64,000 nt of DNA from Limnohabitans sp. Jir72 (lineage in GTDB: Bacteria > Pseudomonadota > Gammaproteobacteria > Burkholderiales > Burkholderiaceae_C): NCBI RefSeq assembly GCF_003063575.1, contig NZ_NESC01000001.1:558001-622000 (forward strand), read 5' to 3'. A model generated the notes under the pieces. The model made no database searches. It was given only the letters and a program-made list of their open reading frames with translations, and was not told where the DNA came from. Of the stretch, positions 10,752-22,670 are shown one piece after another (position 1 is the stretch's first letter; every line of letters starts with the position of its first letter). The translations under genes and the position numbers were made by a program.

Positions 10752-11054
10752 TCAGTGCTTTCGGTGCATCAGGTAACGGTAGACGAAACCGGGAAAGGCC
10801 AGGGTCAAGAACATGGTGCCGGTGATGGCATAGAACTCCCAGCCTTGGGGAGCGATTTGACCGGCATGGTTTTCGAGCGCCAAGCCCACAGCACCCACCA
10901 CAAAATAAAGCAGCACCAACTCAGCCAGCCGGATGGCCAGTGATTTGGTGCTGCGAAATGGCCCCACCAGCAAGACGCGCTGGTTGGCAAATGGCAAGTT
11001 GGCGGCCAGCACAGCCAGCGCGATCAACAAGCCAATGGCCCAAGAAGAGGTCAT
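10752..11054 (-). CDS. DUF2818 family small membrane protein
   Basis: MTSSWAIGLLIALAVLAANLPFANQRVLLVGPFRSTKSLAIRLAELVLLYFVVGAVGLALENHAGQIAPQGWEFYAITGTMFLTLAFPGFVYRYLMHRKH; directly follows nuoN. Confidence 0.85.
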   Translation of the reverse strand: MTSSWAIGLLIALAVLAANLPFANQRVLLVGPFRSTKSLAIRLAELVLLYFVVGAVGLALENHAGQIAPQGWEFYAITGTMFLTLAFPGFVYRYLMHRKH

Positions 11055-11059
11055 GGTGC

Positions 11060-12550
11060 TCAGACAGCCAGCATGCGGGCGATGGCGTCTGCACACAGCG
11101 CCATCAAGGCACCGGGGGCCATGCCCAAGACCAGAACCAGCAAGCCGTTCAGGGACAAGACCACGCGCACGTCGGCATCGGCCGACACGGTGGTGGCGGT
11201 GACGGGCTCGTCAAAGTACATGACCTTGACCACGCGCAGGTAGTAGAAGGCGCCGATCAAGGACATGAGCACGGCGAAGATCGCCAGGCCAATGTAGAAA
11301 CCTTGACCCGACGCCACCAGCGATTGCAGCACGGCCAGCTTGGCATAAAAGCCCACCATGGGCGGGATGCCGGCCAGCGAGAACAGGCACACAGCCATCA
11401 CACCCGCGTACAGGGGGCTGCGCTGGTTCAGACCGGCCAGGTCGGTGATCTCTTCGCTCTCAAAGCCTTGGCGGGCCAGCAGCATGATGATGCCGAAGCT
11501 GGCCAAGGTGGTCAGCACGTAACCCACGATGTAGAACATGGCCGAGCTGTAGGCGTTGGCCGCAAGCGTCGTTTGACCATTGACCACGCCAGCGACGAAG
11601 CCCAGCAGGACAAAGCCCATTTGCGCGATGGTCGAGAAAGCCAGCATGCGCTTGAGGTTGGTCTGTGCAATCGCAGCCAAGTTACCGATCAACAGTGAGC
11701 CGATCGCCAAGAGGGACAACATCTGTTGCCAATCGATGGCCAAAGGCAGCAGGCCTTCGACCAGCAAACGGATCATGATGCCGAATGCGGCCAGCTTGGG
11801 CGCGCCACCGATCAGCAGCGTAGCGGCAGTGGGAGCACCTTGGTAGACGTCGGGGATCCACATGTGGAAGGGCACGGCACCGATTTTGAAAGCCAGACCG
11901 GACACAATGAAGACCAGACCAAACACCAGCACCTGGTGGTTGACTTGACCAGAAGCAATCGCTTTGAGCACTGCGGCCAGCTCGAGGCTGCCGGTCGCAC
12001 CGTACATCATGGACATGCCGTAGAGCAGGAAACCGGAAGCCATGGCCCCCAGCACAAAGTACTTCATGGCCGCTTCCGTGGCTTGACCATGGTCACGGCG
12101 CAGGGCCACCAAGGCGTAGCTCGACAGGGTCAGCAGTTCCAGGCCCAGGTACAGCACCAGGAAGTTTTGACCGGAGATCATCACGCTCATGCCCAGCAAG
12201 GCAAACATGCTCAGGCTGAACAGTTCACCGCCGCGCAGCATGTCCCGGTCAGCCGCATAAGGGCGCGAGTAAACCAAGGTCACCATCACGGCAATCGCGG
12301 CGAAGCACTTGAGCCAATGGCCCATCGGGTCGCTGACCACGAGGTGGCCAAAGCCGTACACAGTTTGGCCTGCATCGGCGTACATGGCGTTGAGGCAGGC
12401 CACACCGCCGAGCGACAGCAAAGTCAGGGCGTAGGTGGCAGTGCGCTTGGGGGTCTTCACAAACAGGTCGGCCAGCGCGATCACACAGGCCATGACCAGC
12501 AACACGATTTCAGGATAGATCGTCATCCAACTGGTGTTGTCCATCATCAT
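11060..12550 (-). CDS. nuoN: NADH-quinone oxidoreductase subunit N
   Basis: 496 aa; proton-translocating antiporter-like subunit, terminal in the nuo operon. Confidence 0.96.
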   Translation of the reverse strand: MMMDNTSWMTIYPEIVLLVMACVIALADLFVKTPKRTATYALTLLSLGGVACLNAMYADAGQTVYGFGHLVVSDPMGHWLKCFAAIAVMVTLVYSRPYAADRDMLRGGELFSLSMFALLGMSVMISGQNFLVLYLGLELLTLSSYALVALRRDHGQATEAAMKYFVLGAMASGFLLYGMSMMYGATGSLELAAVLKAIASGQVNHQVLVFGLVFIVSGLAFKIGAVPFHMWIPDVYQGAPTAATLLIGGAPKLAAFGIMIRLLVEGLLPLAIDWQQMLSLLAIGSLLIGNLAAIAQTNLKRMLAFSTIAQMGFVLLGFVAGVVNGQTTLAANAYSSAMFYIVGYVLTTLASFGIIMLLARQGFESEEITDLAGLNQRSPLYAGVMAVCLFSLAGIPPMVGFYAKLAVLQSLVASGQGFYIGLAIFAVLMSLIGAFYYLRVVKVMYFDEPVTATTVSADADVRVVLSLNGLLVLVLGMAPGALMALCADAIARMLAV

Positions 12551-12581
12551 TCTTTCTTTTCTTCAGTTCAGCACTGAATGT

Positions 12582-14060
12582 TCATTGGGGCAATTTGGAC
12601 AAGGCCACGTGCTTGAGCAAGTCGGCCACCGAGGTGTCCATCACATCGGTGAACGGCTTGGGGAACAGGCCCATGTAGAGCACGGCGATGGCCAGCAAAG
12701 CCATGACCAGGAATTCGCGGCTGTTGATGTCGGTCAGTTCCTTCACGTCGTCGTTGGCCACAGGACCCAAGTACACGCGCTTGAACATCCACAGGGTGTA
12801 AGCGGCACCGAAGATCAGGGCCGAAGCGGCCAAAGCGCCGATCCAGAAATTGAACTTCACGGCACCCAGGATCACCATCCACTCGCCCACGAAACCGGCT
12901 GTGCCTGGCAGGCCGCAGTTGGCCATCGAGAACAGCAAGGCAAACGCGGCGAACTTGGGCATGGTGTTGACCACACCACCGTAGCTGGCGATCTCGCGCG
13001 AGTGAACGCGGTCATACAAGACACCGATCGACAGGAACATGGCCGCCGACACGAAACCGTGCGCGATCATTTGCACGATGCCACCGGACACGCCCAGCGG
13101 GTTGAAGATGAAAAAACCCAAGGTCACAAAGCCCATGTGCGCCACCGATGAATAAGCCACCAGCTTTTTCATGTCTTGTTGCACCATGGCGACCAGCCCC
13201 ACATACACCACAGCCACGAGCGACAGCACGATCATGAAGCCACCCCACTCATGGGCAGCGTCCGGTGCGATGGGCATCGAGAAACGCAGGAAGCCATAAG
13301 CGCCCAACTTGAGCATGATGGCGGCCAGCACAGCCGAACCACCGGTAGGCGCTTCCACGTGCACGTCAGGCAACCACGTGTGGAAAGGCCACATGGGGAC
13401 CTTCACGGCAAAAGCGGCAAAGAAGGCGAAGAACAGCAAGGTCTGCACACTGCCGGTCAGCGGGAGCTTGTGCCAGGCCAAGATGTCAAAGCTGCCGTTA
13501 GAAGCGGTGTACAGGTAGATGAGCGCAATCAACGTCAGCAGCGAGCCCATCAGTGTGTACAGGAAAAACTTGAATGCGGCGTAGATCTTGTTCGGGCCAC
13601 CCCAGATGCCGATGATCAGGTACATCGGGATCAGCGTGGCTTCAAAGAAGACATAGAACAACATCCCGTCGAGGGCACTGAACACGCCGATCATCAGACC
13701 CGACAGGATCAGGAAGGCTGCCATGTACTGGTTGACTTTGCGGGTGATGACTTCCCAGCCCGCGATGACCACGATCACGTTGATGAAAGCCGTGAGCAAC
13801 ACCAACCACAGCGAGATGCCGTCCACACCCAGGTGGTAATGCACATTGAAGCGCTCGATCCAGGTGTATTTTTCGACAAACTGCATGGCCGAGGTACCGA
13901 GCTCAAAGCCCTTGTACAGCGGCAAGGTGATCAGGAAACTGACGACGGAGCCGATCAAGGCCACCCAGCGCACGGCGCGGGCTTGGCCGTCACGACCGAT
14001 GGCCAGCAAGATGACGCCGAAAACAATCGGCGTCCAGATGGCAAGGCTTAACAATCCCAT
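12582..14060 (-). CDS. nuoM: NADH-quinone oxidoreductase subunit M
   Basis: 492 aa; FHTWLPDVHVEAPTGGSAVLAAIMLKLGAYGFLR motif. Confidence 0.97.
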   Translation of the reverse strand: MGLLSLAIWTPIVFGVILLAIGRDGQARAVRWVALIGSVVSFLITLPLYKGFELGTSAMQFVEKYTWIERFNVHYHLGVDGISLWLVLLTAFINVIVVIAGWEVITRKVNQYMAAFLILSGLMIGVFSALDGMLFYVFFEATLIPMYLIIGIWGGPNKIYAAFKFFLYTLMGSLLTLIALIYLYTASNGSFDILAWHKLPLTGSVQTLLFFAFFAAFAVKVPMWPFHTWLPDVHVEAPTGGSAVLAAIMLKLGAYGFLRFSMPIAPDAAHEWGGFMIVLSLVAVVYVGLVAMVQQDMKKLVAYSSVAHMGFVTLGFFIFNPLGVSGGIVQMIAHGFVSAAMFLSIGVLYDRVHSREIASYGGVVNTMPKFAAFALLFSMANCGLPGTAGFVGEWMVILGAVKFNFWIGALAASALIFGAAYTLWMFKRVYLGPVANDDVKELTDINSREFLVMALLAIAVLYMGLFPKPFTDVMDTSVADLLKHVALSKLPQ

Positions 14061-14082
14061 TTTGATATCGTCCTCTAAACCG

Positions 14083-16101
14083 TTAAGCGAGCCAGACGAA
14101 ATACGTCATCAGCGCGAACACACCCAGGATCATGACCAGGGCATAGTGGTACAGGTAACCCGACTGGAAGCGGCGCACGGCTCCAGAGATCAAACCCACC
14201 ACTTTCCATGAACCATTGACCAACAGCCCATCGATCAAAGCGCGGTCGCCCACTTTCCACAAACCGGTGCCCAGCATGCGTGCGCCGCGGGCCAGGATGT
14301 TTTCGTTGATCCAGTCCAGGAAGTATTTGTTTTCGAGGATGACGATCACGGGACGCAAAACACGTGCAAAGAACGCAGGCACTTTGGGGTTGATGAGGTA
14401 CATGTACCAGGACACCACCACACCGGCCAAAGCCAGCCAAAAAGGCGCAGTGCTCAGGGCGTGGACTGCCATGGCCACAGGGCCGTGGAACAGTTCGGCC
14501 ATTTCTGCCATCACGGGGTGTTTCTCGGCGTTCACAAAGATCACGTCCTTGAAGAACTCGCCGTAGAGCATCGGCTCGATGGTCATGAAACCAATCACCA
14601 CCGAAGGAATCGCCAGCAAGACCAGTGGCACCGTCACGACCCAAGGGGACTCGTGGGGTTCGTGGTGCTCGTCATGGCCATGACCGTGGTCATCGTGACC
14701 ATGGTGGGCATCGGGGTTCTGGTCGTAGCGTTCCTTGCCGTGGAAGACCAGGAAGTACATGCGGAACGAATAGAAGGCGGTCACGAAGACACCGGCCAGC
14801 ACGGCGAAGTTGGCAAAGCCAGCAGCGGCCAGATGGCTTTCATGCACGGCTTCGATGATGCTGTCCTTCGAGTAGAAACCCGAGAAGAAAGGTGTACCGA
14901 TCAGGGCCAGGGAGCCAAGCAAAGAGGTGATCCAGGTGATGGGCATGTACTTGCGCACGCCGCCCATCCAGCGGATGTCCTGGTTGTGGTGCATGCCCAT
15001 GATGACGGAGCCAGCACCCAAGAACAGCAGAGCCTTGAAGAACGCGTGCGTCATCAGGTGGAACACAGCGACCGAGTAAGCCGATGCGCCCAGCGCCACG
15101 GTCATGTAGCCGAGTTGCGACAAGGTGGAATAAGCCACCACGCGCTTGATGTCGTTTTGGATGATGCCCAGGAAACCCATGAACAGCGCCGTGATCGAGC
15201 CGATCACCATGATGAAGTTCAGCGCAGTGTCCGACAATTCGAACAGCGGCGACATGCGGGCCACCATGAAAATACCTGCGGTCACCATGGTGGCCGCGTG
15301 GATCAGCGCCGAAATGGGGGTCGGACCTTCCATCGAGTCAGGCAGCCACACGTGCAGCGGGAACTGGGCCGACTTGCCCATGGCACCGATGAAAAGGCAA
15401 ATGCAGATCACAGTCACCAGCATCCAGTCGGTACCGGGGAATGTGAGTGCGCCCAGTTCGGCGGTCTTGGCAAACGCTTCGGCATAGTTGAGCGTGCCGG
15501 CATAAGCGGCGATCAGGCCAATGCCCAGGATGAAACCGAAGTCACCCACACGGTTGACCAAAAAGGCCTTCATATTGGCAAAAATGGCCGTGGGCTTGTT
15601 GAACCAGAAACCGATCAGCAGATAAGACACCAGGCCCACGGCTTCCCAGCCGAAGAACAGCTGCAGCATGTTGTTGCTCATGACGAGCATCAGCATGGAG
15701 AAGGTGAACAGAGAGATGTAGGCGAAGAAGCGGTTGTAGCCTTCGTCTTCTTCCATGTAGCCAATGGTGTAGATGTGCACCATCAGCGACACAAAGGTCA
15801 CCACGCACATCATCATGGCCGTCAGGCTGTCGATCAAGAAGCCCACTTCCATCTTGAGGCCACCCACCACCATCCAGGTGTAGATCGTCTCGTTGAATCG
15901 GGCGCCATCGATCACGCTCTTGAGCGTCATGGCCGACAGGATGAATGCCACCAAGACACCCAAAATGGTCAGGGTGTGCGACAGGCGGCGGCCAATCCAG
16001 TTGCCACCGAATTGCGTACCAAAGATACCGGCCAGTGCCGAGCCCACCAGGGGCGCGAGCGGCACAACCAGCAGCGTGCTTGCGTTGAGGGTTTGACTCA
16101 T
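14083..16101 (-). CDS. nuoL: NADH-quinone oxidoreductase subunit L
   Basis: 672 aa; LPDSMEGPTPISALIHAATMVTAGIFMVAR motif. Confidence 0.97.
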   Translation of the reverse strand: MSQTLNASTLLVVPLAPLVGSALAGIFGTQFGGNWIGRRLSHTLTILGVLVAFILSAMTLKSVIDGARFNETIYTWMVVGGLKMEVGFLIDSLTAMMMCVVTFVSLMVHIYTIGYMEEDEGYNRFFAYISLFTFSMLMLVMSNNMLQLFFGWEAVGLVSYLLIGFWFNKPTAIFANMKAFLVNRVGDFGFILGIGLIAAYAGTLNYAEAFAKTAELGALTFPGTDWMLVTVICICLFIGAMGKSAQFPLHVWLPDSMEGPTPISALIHAATMVTAGIFMVARMSPLFELSDTALNFIMVIGSITALFMGFLGIIQNDIKRVVAYSTLSQLGYMTVALGASAYSVAVFHLMTHAFFKALLFLGAGSVIMGMHHNQDIRWMGGVRKYMPITWITSLLGSLALIGTPFFSGFYSKDSIIEAVHESHLAAAGFANFAVLAGVFVTAFYSFRMYFLVFHGKERYDQNPDAHHGHDDHGHGHDEHHEPHESPWVVTVPLVLLAIPSVVIGFMTIEPMLYGEFFKDVIFVNAEKHPVMAEMAELFHGPVAMAVHALSTAPFWLALAGVVVSWYMYLINPKVPAFFARVLRPVIVILENKYFLDWINENILARGARMLGTGLWKVGDRALIDGLLVNGSWKVVGLISGAVRRFQSGYLYHYALVMILGVFALMTYFVWLA

Positions 16102-16108
16102 ATTCTTA

Positions 16109-16420
16109 TTAACCCTTGAGCGAATTGAGTTCGTCTACGTTGATGGTGTTCTTGTTGCGGAACAACAGCACGAGGATCGCCAGACCGATGGCCGACTCGG
16201 CCGCCGCCACCGTCAGGATGAAAAACACGAACACTTGGCCGTGCATATCACCCAAGTAGTGAGAAAAGGCCACAAAGTTCATGTTCACGGCCAGCAACAT
16301 CAGTTCGATGGCCATGAGCAAGACGATCAGGTTCTTGCGATTCAAGAAAATGCCGATCACGGCCAATGCAAACAGCATGGCACCGAGCGACAAGAAATGT
16401 CCGAGGGTCAGGGCGATCAT
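16109..16420 (-). CDS. nuoK: NADH-quinone oxidoreductase subunit K
   Basis: 103 aa; [24 protein letters not shown]. Confidence 0.97.
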   Translation of the reverse strand: MIALTLGHFLSLGAMLFALAVIGIFLNRKNLIVLLMAIELMLLAVNMNFVAFSHYLGDMHGQVFVFFILTVAAAESAIGLAILVLLFRNKNTINVDELNSLKG

Positions 16421-17067
16421 TTGTTCTCCTGTGCAGCTTCGGGAGCCACGGGGGCGGGGGCCGCTTGGGTGACAGCGACTTTGACCACACTCAATCGGTC
16501 AGCAGCGCGCACACGGACCTGGATCGAGGGATCGATCGCTTTGCTGTCCTTGCGTTGACGCAGTGTCAAGGCAATTGCAGCGACCATCGCCACCAGCAAG
16601 ATCGCTGCAGCAATTTGGATGGGCATGAGGTACTCGGTGTACAGCAAGATACCCAAGGCTTTGGCATTGGAGACCGGTGCGGCACCAGCCACGGCAGCCA
16701 CCGCTTTGGGCACCGAAGACAAGCGAAAACCGCTCATCAGCACGGCGGCCATTTCGAGAGCAACAATGGTGCCCAAGGTGGCGGCCAGCGGGAAATGCTT
16801 CCAGAAGCCTTCGCGCAAGGTGTCGATGTTGATGTCCAGCATCATCACCACGAACAAAAACAGCACCATCACCGCACCCAAGTACACCAGCACCAGGGTG
16901 ATGGCCAGGAATTCGGCGCCGAGCAGCAGCCAGATGGCGGAGGCCTGAGAGAAGGCCAACATGAGGTACAGCACAGCGTGCACAGGGTTGCGCGCCGTCA
17001 CCACGCGGAAGGCTGAAAACATCAGCACCACCGAGAAGAGATAAAAGAAACCGGTCTTGACGTCCAT
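16417..17067 (-). CDS. nuoJ: NADH-quinone oxidoreductase subunit J
   Basis: [52 protein letters not shown]. Confidence 0.97.
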   Translation of the reverse strand: MDVKTGFFYLFSVVLMFSAFRVVTARNPVHAVLYLMLAFSQASAIWLLLGAEFLAITLVLVYLGAVMVLFLFVVMMLDINIDTLREGFWKHFPLAATLGTIVALEMAAVLMSGFRLSSVPKAVAAVAGAAPVSNAKALGILLYTEYLMPIQIAAAILLVAMVAAIALTLRQRKDSKAIDPSIQVRVRAADRLSVVKVAVTQAAPAPVAPEAAQENK

Positions 17068-17104
17068 AAGTCTGTCTTTTTAAATGTTCAGGACTGGGCC
17101 ACGT

Positions 17105-17611
17105 TCAACGGTAAGGAGCGTCAGCCGCTTTGGCAGCTGAGATCTCTTTTTCGTAACGGTCGCCCACGGCCAGCAACATGTCCTTGGTGAAGTACAAGTC
17201 GCCACGCTTTTCGCCGTGGTATTCGAAAATGTGGGTCTCGACGATGGAGTCCACCGGGCAGCTTTCTTCGCAAAAACCGCAAAAAATGCACTTGGTCAAG
17301 TCGATGTCATAACGCGTGGTGCGCCGGGACCCGTCTTCGCGTTGACCGGCCTCAATGGTGATGGCCATCGCGGGGCACACGGCTTCGCACAGTTTGCAGG
17401 CGATGCAACGCTCCTCACCGTTGTCATAACGGCGCAGCGCATGCAGGCCTCGAAAACGGGGCGACAGGGGTGTTTTTTCCTCCGGGAACTGCACCGTCAC
17501 TTTGCGAGCGAAAGCGTAGCGTCCGGTCAGGGCCATGCCCTTGAGCAACTCCACGAGCAGGAAGCTCTTGAGGAAGTCCTTGATGGAGAAAGAAGATGTC
17601 ATGGTGGTCAT
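17105..17611 (-). CDS. nuoI: NADH-quinone oxidoreductase subunit I (2x 4Fe-4S)
   Basis: Two CxxCxxCxxxCP motifs: [12 protein letters not shown] and [12 protein letters not shown]. Confidence 0.97.
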   Translation of the reverse strand: MTTMTSSFSIKDFLKSFLLVELLKGMALTGRYAFARKVTVQFPEEKTPLSPRFRGLHALRRYDNGEERCIACKLCEAVCPAMAITIEAGQREDGSRRTTRYDIDLTKCIFCGFCEESCPVDSIVETHIFEYHGEKRGDLYFTKDMLLAVGDRYEKEISAAKAADAPYR

Positions 17612-17625
17612 GTTCTGTACACCGC

Positions 17626-18708
17626 TCATTTCCAAATGTTCCAGGGTGAGAACAGCCAAGCGCCCACCACCAGCAGCCACACCAAGGTGACCGGAATGAA
17701 AATCTTCCAGCCCAGACGCATGATCTGGTCATAACGGAAGCGCGGGAATGTGGCACGGATCCAGATGAACATGGACACGACCAAGAAAGTTTTCAGGCCC
17801 AGCCAGATCCAGCCGGGGATCAGGTTAAAAACGGTGCTGTCGATGGGCGACAACCAGCCACCCAAAAACATGATCACAGCCAGGATGGACACCAGCCACA
17901 TGCTGGCGTATTCGGCCAAGAAGAAGATCGCAAAGCCCATACCCGAATACTCGACCATGTGACCGGCCACGATTTCGGCTTCACCTTCCACCACGTCAAA
18001 GGGGTGACGGTTGGTTTCGGCCACACCCGAGATCAGGTACACCAAGAAGATGGGCAACAAAGGCAACCAGTTCCAGGACAGGAAGTTCAGACCCATGCGA
18101 GCCATGCTGCCTTTGTCTTGGGCCAGCACGATGTCGGTCAGGTTCATGCTGCCGGACACCATCAAGACCACCAAGAAGCAAAAGCCCATGGCAATTTCGT
18201 AGCTGACCATCTGCGCGGAGGCACGCAAGGCACCCAGGAAAGCGTACTTGGAGTTCGAGGCCCAACCGGCAATGATCACGCCGTACACCTCGATCGAGGT
18301 GATCGCCATCACCAGCATCAGGCCGGTGTTGATGTTGGTCAGCGCCACTTCAGGACCAAAAGGAATCGCCACCCAGGCAGCCAGTGCCGGCATGATGGCC
18401 ATGATCGGGCCCAAACGGAACAAGCCTTGGCTGGCTGCGGTGGGGTTGATCAGTTCCTTGGTCAGCAGTTTGAGCGCATCGGCGATCGGTTGCAGCAAAC
18501 CCATGGGGCCCACGCGGTTGGGACCATGGCGCACTTGCATGAAGCCCAGCAGCTTGCGCTCCCAGAGCGTCAAATAAGCCACTGCACCCATCAGGGGGGC
18601 CAAAACGGCGACGATCTTGAGCAAGATCCACAGGACCGGCCAAACCATGGTTGCCCACCAAGTGGCAGCGACCAGGTTCAGACCGCCGTTGTACAGAGCG
18701 TCAATCAT
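17626..18708 (-). CDS. nuoH: NADH-quinone oxidoreductase subunit H
   Basis: [27 protein letters not shown]...; [25 protein letters not shown] motif; ATG 18708 overlaps the nuoG stop. Confidence 0.96.
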   Translation of the reverse strand: MIDALYNGGLNLVAATWWATMVWPVLWILLKIVAVLAPLMGAVAYLTLWERKLLGFMQVRHGPNRVGPMGLLQPIADALKLLTKELINPTAASQGLFRLGPIMAIMPALAAWVAIPFGPEVALTNINTGLMLVMAITSIEVYGVIIAGWASNSKYAFLGALRASAQMVSYEIAMGFCFLVVLMVSGSMNLTDIVLAQDKGSMARMGLNFLSWNWLPLLPIFLVYLISGVAETNRHPFDVVEGEAEIVAGHMVEYSGMGFAIFFLAEYASMWLVSILAVIMFLGGWLSPIDSTVFNLIPGWIWLGLKTFLVVSMFIWIRATFPRFRYDQIMRLGWKIFIPVTLVWLLVVGAWLFSPWNIWK

Positions 18709-20813
18709 GCTGTCACCTCCTGGCGAGCGTCTGCAGTCAACTGCAAGGACGGTGCGCGGCGCACGATGCCATCCAGTTGGTAAATGGCAGCCACTGCAGG
18801 CGTACCCGCTGCTGCAGCCAAGTTGATCGCAGCGCGTGTGGCGTTGGATGCTGCCAGCGGCTTGGCCGTGGCACGTGCCAGCACGTCTTGCGATGTCTCG
18901 AAAGACACGCCCGGCACGTCCAGCAAGTTGGCAAGCACGCGCAGCACTTTCCAGGCTGGGCGGGTTTCGGCCAAAGGCTTGACCACAGCGTGGAAGCTTT
19001 GCAGGCGGCCTTCGGCATTGACGAAGGAGCCCGAAGTCTCGGTGAACGGGGCAATCGGCAACAACACATCGCTGAAAGCCATGTTGGCTTTGAACGGGCT
19101 GAGCGTGACGACCATCTCGGCCTGACCCAAAGCCTGTGCAGCGGCGCTGCCTGCGGCGCTGTCGAACTCGGGTTCGGTGTTGAGCAAGATCGCGGCTTTG
19201 AGGCCGCCTGCCAGCATCTGGCCAGCGTTCTTGCCACCGGTTTGCGGCTGAGCACCCACCCACTGCGCACCCACGGTGTTGGCCGATTCGGTCAGGTAAC
19301 CCACGGTCGCGCCGGTTTGCTCAGCAATCCAGTTGGCAAGGGCCAGCAGGCTGGAGGCATTGGCGTGGTGCGCTGCGGCATTGCCCAGCAACACGGCCTT
19401 GCGTTCACCGCCGAGCAAGGACTTGGCGATGGCTTGTGCCTGCGTTGTTGCATTACCAGCAGCAGGGGCTGCAACGCCCTTCTCTGCTGCAATCGCGGCG
19501 GCCACATCGGCCAGGGTTTGAGCCCAGCCCGAAGCATCGGCCAGCACCGCTTGCGCCACGGGCATGGCCCAAGCGTCGGCGTGGCTGAAAGCGACTTGCG
19601 AAGTGATCACGTTCAGCTGAGCACCGTGGCGCACAGCGTGGCGCACGCGCAAAGCAAACAGTGGATGGTCCTTGCGCAGGTTGGAGCCCACGACCAGCAC
19701 GCGCTGCAGTGTGGACAGCGATGCAATCGATGTGCCCAAGGTGCGCACGCCTTCAGCAGCGCCAAACTCGGCGTTGCGCAGTCGGTAATCGATGTTGTCC
19801 GAACCCAAGCCACGCACCAAGGCGCCAGCCAAGTACAACTCTTCAACCGTGCTTTGAGGGCTGACCAATGCGCCGATGCTGTTGGCACCGTGGTCACGCT
19901 GGATGTTTTTCAGGCCATTGGCCACGTATTCCAGAGCGGTCTGCCAGTCAACGGTTTTCCACTCGCCGCCTTGCTTGAGCATGGGCTGTGTCAGGCGCTC
20001 GGTGCCATTCAAGGCTTCATAAGAAAAGCGATCACGGTCGGCAATCCAGCACTCGTTGACCTCTTCGTTTTCGAGAGGCACGACGCGCATGACCTGGTTG
20101 TTCTTGACCTGCACGATCAGGTTGGCACCCGAGGAGTCGTGCGCAGCCACCGACTTGCGGCGCGACAACTCCCAAGTGCGGGCGTGGTAGCGGAATGGCT
20201 TGCTGGTCAAGGCACCCACAGGGCAGATATCGATCATGTTGCCCGACAGCTCGGAGTCGATCGTCTGGCCCAAGAAGGTTTCGATCTCGGCGTGCTCACC
20301 ACGGTGGGACATGCCCAACTCCATGGCACCGGCCACTTCTTGACCGAAGCGGACGCAACGCGTGCAGTGGATGCAGCGGCTCATCTCTTCCATCGAGATC
20401 AACGGACCGACTTCCTTGTGAAAGACCACGCGCTTTTCTTCTTCGTAACGCGAGGTCGAACCACCATATCCCACAGCCAAGTCTTGCAACTGGCACTCAC
20501 CGCCTTGGTCGCAGATGGGGCAATCCAGCGGGTGATTGATCAGCAAAAACTCCATGACCGACTTTTGGGCCGCAATGGCCCGGTCGCTCTTGGTGCGCAC
20601 AATCATGCCTTGCGTGACCGGTGTCGCACAGGCGGGCATGGGCTTGGGGGCTTTTTCAACCTCGACCAAACACATGCGGCAGTTGGCAGCGATGGAAAGT
20701 TTCTTGTGGTAGCAGAAGTGAGGAATGTAGGTGCCGGCTTTTTCGGCTGCATGCATGACCATGCTGCCTTCGGCAACTTCCACTTTCTGACCGTCGAGTT
20801 CTATTTCAACCAT
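18705..20813 (-). CDS. nuoG: NADH-quinone oxidoreductase subunit G
   Basis: N-terminal 2Fe-2S and 4Fe-4S motifs ([22 protein letters not shown]), molybdopterin-type C-terminal domain. Confidence 0.96.
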   Translation of the reverse strand: MVEIELDGQKVEVAEGSMVMHAAEKAGTYIPHFCYHKKLSIAANCRMCLVEVEKAPKPMPACATPVTQGMIVRTKSDRAIAAQKSVMEFLLINHPLDCPICDQGGECQLQDLAVGYGGSTSRYEEEKRVVFHKEVGPLISMEEMSRCIHCTRCVRFGQEVAGAMELGMSHRGEHAEIETFLGQTIDSELSGNMIDICPVGALTSKPFRYHARTWELSRRKSVAAHDSSGANLIVQVKNNQVMRVVPLENEEVNECWIADRDRFSYEALNGTERLTQPMLKQGGEWKTVDWQTALEYVANGLKNIQRDHGANSIGALVSPQSTVEELYLAGALVRGLGSDNIDYRLRNAEFGAAEGVRTLGTSIASLSTLQRVLVVGSNLRKDHPLFALRVRHAVRHGAQLNVITSQVAFSHADAWAMPVAQAVLADASGWAQTLADVAAAIAAEKGVAAPAAGNATTQAQAIAKSLLGGERKAVLLGNAAAHHANASSLLALANWIAEQTGATVGYLTESANTVGAQWVGAQPQTGGKNAGQMLAGGLKAAILLNTEPEFDSAAGSAAAQALGQAEMVVTLSPFKANMAFSDVLLPIAPFTETSGSFVNAEGRLQSFHAVVKPLAETRPAWKVLRVLANLLDVPGVSFETSQDVLARATAKPLAASNATRAAINLAAAAGTPAVAAIYQLDGIVRRAPSLQLTADARQEVTA

Positions 20814-22182
20814 GGGTCTTCACCGTTGTTGCATCGGCACCGACCATGGAGGTCTTGTGCTCGATAAGGTGTACAAATTCGTGACGGAAATGCTTGAGCA
20901 TGCCGCGCACCGGCATGGCCGCTGCGTCGCCCAAGGCGCAAATCGTGCGGCCCATGATGTTGCCGGCCACGCTGTCGAGCATGTCGATGTCGCTGGCACG
21001 GCCCTGACCGTGTTCAATGCGGTCGACCATGCGCCACAGCCAACCTGTGCCTTCGCGGCAAGGTGTGCATTGGCCGCAAGACTCGTGAGAATAAAAGTAA
21101 GACAAACGCGCCAGAGCCTTGACCATGCAGCGCGTCTCGTCCATGACGATCACCGCGCCCGAACCCAACATCGAACCGCCTTCTTTGGCGATGCTGTCGT
21201 AGTCCATGGTCAGCTTCATCATCAACTCGGCTGGAACCACCGGCGAAGACGATCCGCCAGGGATCACGGCCTTGAGCTTGCGGCCGCCGCGCACGCCACC
21301 AGCCAGTTCGAGCAGCTTGGCAAACGGTGTGCCCATGGGCACTTCGTAGTTGCCGGGGCGCTCCACGTCACCGCTGACCGAGAAGATCTTGGTGCCGCCG
21401 TTGTTGGGCTTGCCGCATTCGAGGTAAGCCTGACCACCGTTGCGGATGATCCAGGGCACCGCTGCGAATGTTTCGGTGTTGTTGATGGTGGTGGGCTTGC
21501 CGTACAGACCAAAGCTGGCTGGGAACGGTGGCTTGAAGCGTGGCTGGCCTTTTTTGCCTTCCAGCGATTCGAGCAAAGCGGTTTCTTCGCCGCAAATGTA
21601 AGCGCCAAAACCATGCGAGGCATGCAGCTGGAAGCTGAAGGTGCTGCCCAAAATGTTGTCACCCAGATAACCCGCAGCGCGGGCTTCTTCCAGAGCCGCT
21701 TCAAAGCGCTCATAAGTATGGAAAATTTCGCCGTGGATGTAGTTGTAACCCACGCTGATGCCCATGGCATACGCCGCGATGATCATGCCTTCGATCACCG
21801 TGTGCGGGTTGTACTCCATGATGTCACGGTCTTTGCACGTCCCCGGTTCGCCTTCGTCCGAGTTGCAAACCAGGTACTTTTGACCGGGGAACTGGCGGGG
21901 CATGAAGCTCCACTTCAGACCCGTGGGGAAACCCGCGCCGCCACGACCACGCAGACCGGACTCTTTCACAGTGGCGATCACTTGGTCTTGCGTCAGACCT
22001 TCGCCTCCATCTTTACCCAAAATCTTGCGCAAGGCCGCGTAGCCGCCGCGCGCTTCGTAATCTTTGATGCTCCAGTTCTGACCGTTCAGACCTGCATAAA
22101 TTTGCGGGTTGATGTGGCGATCATGGAAGCACGTGTCCACGCCTGAGGCCTGGAATTGACCGAGGATTTGCTCGACGTTCAT
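20806..22182 (-). CDS. nuoF: NADH-quinone oxidoreductase subunit F
   Basis: [32 protein letters not shown] motifs; start [10 protein letters not shown]. Confidence 0.96.
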   Translation of the reverse strand: MNVEQILGQFQASGVDTCFHDRHINPQIYAGLNGQNWSIKDYEARGGYAALRKILGKDGGEGLTQDQVIATVKESGLRGRGGAGFPTGLKWSFMPRQFPGQKYLVCNSDEGEPGTCKDRDIMEYNPHTVIEGMIIAAYAMGISVGYNYIHGEIFHTYERFEAALEEARAAGYLGDNILGSTFSFQLHASHGFGAYICGEETALLESLEGKKGQPRFKPPFPASFGLYGKPTTINNTETFAAVPWIIRNGGQAYLECGKPNNGGTKIFSVSGDVERPGNYEVPMGTPFAKLLELAGGVRGGRKLKAVIPGGSSSPVVPAELMMKLTMDYDSIAKEGGSMLGSGAVIVMDETRCMVKALARLSYFYSHESCGQCTPCREGTGWLWRMVDRIEHGQGRASDIDMLDSVAGNIMGRTICALGDAAAMPVRGMLKHFRHEFVHLIEHKTSMVGADATTVKTHG

Positions 22183-22670
22183 CAGACCGCCTCCGCTTTC
22201 TTCAAGCTGTCGATCAACTGATCGAGCTTGTCGTTGCTCATGAAGCTGCACATGTGGCGATCGTTCACCAGCATGACGGGGGCGTCAGCACAAGCACCCT
22301 GGCATTCGCTGGGCTGCAAGGTGAACAGGCCGTCAGCCGTGGTCTCGCCCGCGTGCACACCCAATTTGTGTTCCAGGTGTTGCAAGGCCTGCTGACCTCC
22401 GCGCAACTGGCAAGGCAGGTTGGTGCAGACGTTCAGTTTGAACTTGCCCACCGGCTTTTGGTTGTACATGTTGTAGAAGGTGGTGACTTCGTGCACCGCC
22501 ATCGCTGGCATGCCGAGGTAGTCAGCAACGCCCTGCTCGCTCTCAGGGCTGACCCAGCCCTGCTCTTGCTGAACGATCGACAAGCAGGCCATCACGGCCG
22601 ACTGTTTTTGGTCAGCCGGGAACTTGGCAACTTCACGCGCAAAGCGTGTTTTTGTGGATTCCGAGATCAT
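22182..22670 (-). CDS. nuoE: NADH-quinone oxidoreductase subunit E
   Basis: 162 aa thioredoxin-like 2Fe-2S subunit ([10 protein letters not shown]...[15 protein letters not shown]). Confidence 0.96.
   Translation of the reverse strand: MISESTKTRFAREVAKFPADQKQSAVMACLSIVQQEQGWVSPESEQGVADYLGMPAMAVHEVTTFYNMYNQKPVGKFKLNVCTNLPCQLRGGQQALQHLEHKLGVHAGETTADGLFTLQPSECQGACADAPVMLVNDRHMCSFMSNDKLDQLIDSLKKAEAV

Noticed and set aside
14461-16119. 552-aa plus-strand ORF rich in His/Gln/Arg/Gly
   Set aside because: Antisense to nuoL; composition is typical of the mirror frame of a high-GC gene, and NuoL is unambiguous.
17626-19263. 545-aa ORF suggesting an N-terminally extended NuoH
   Set aside because: Extension overlaps nuoG out of frame; the canonical NuoH start MIDALYNGG at 18708 fits the ATGA overlap with nuoG.
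18651-20867. 738-aa plus-strand ORF
   Set aside because: Antisense shadow of nuoG with no recognisable domain.
20812-22146. 444-aa plus-strand ORF
   Set aside because: Antisense shadow of nuoF.
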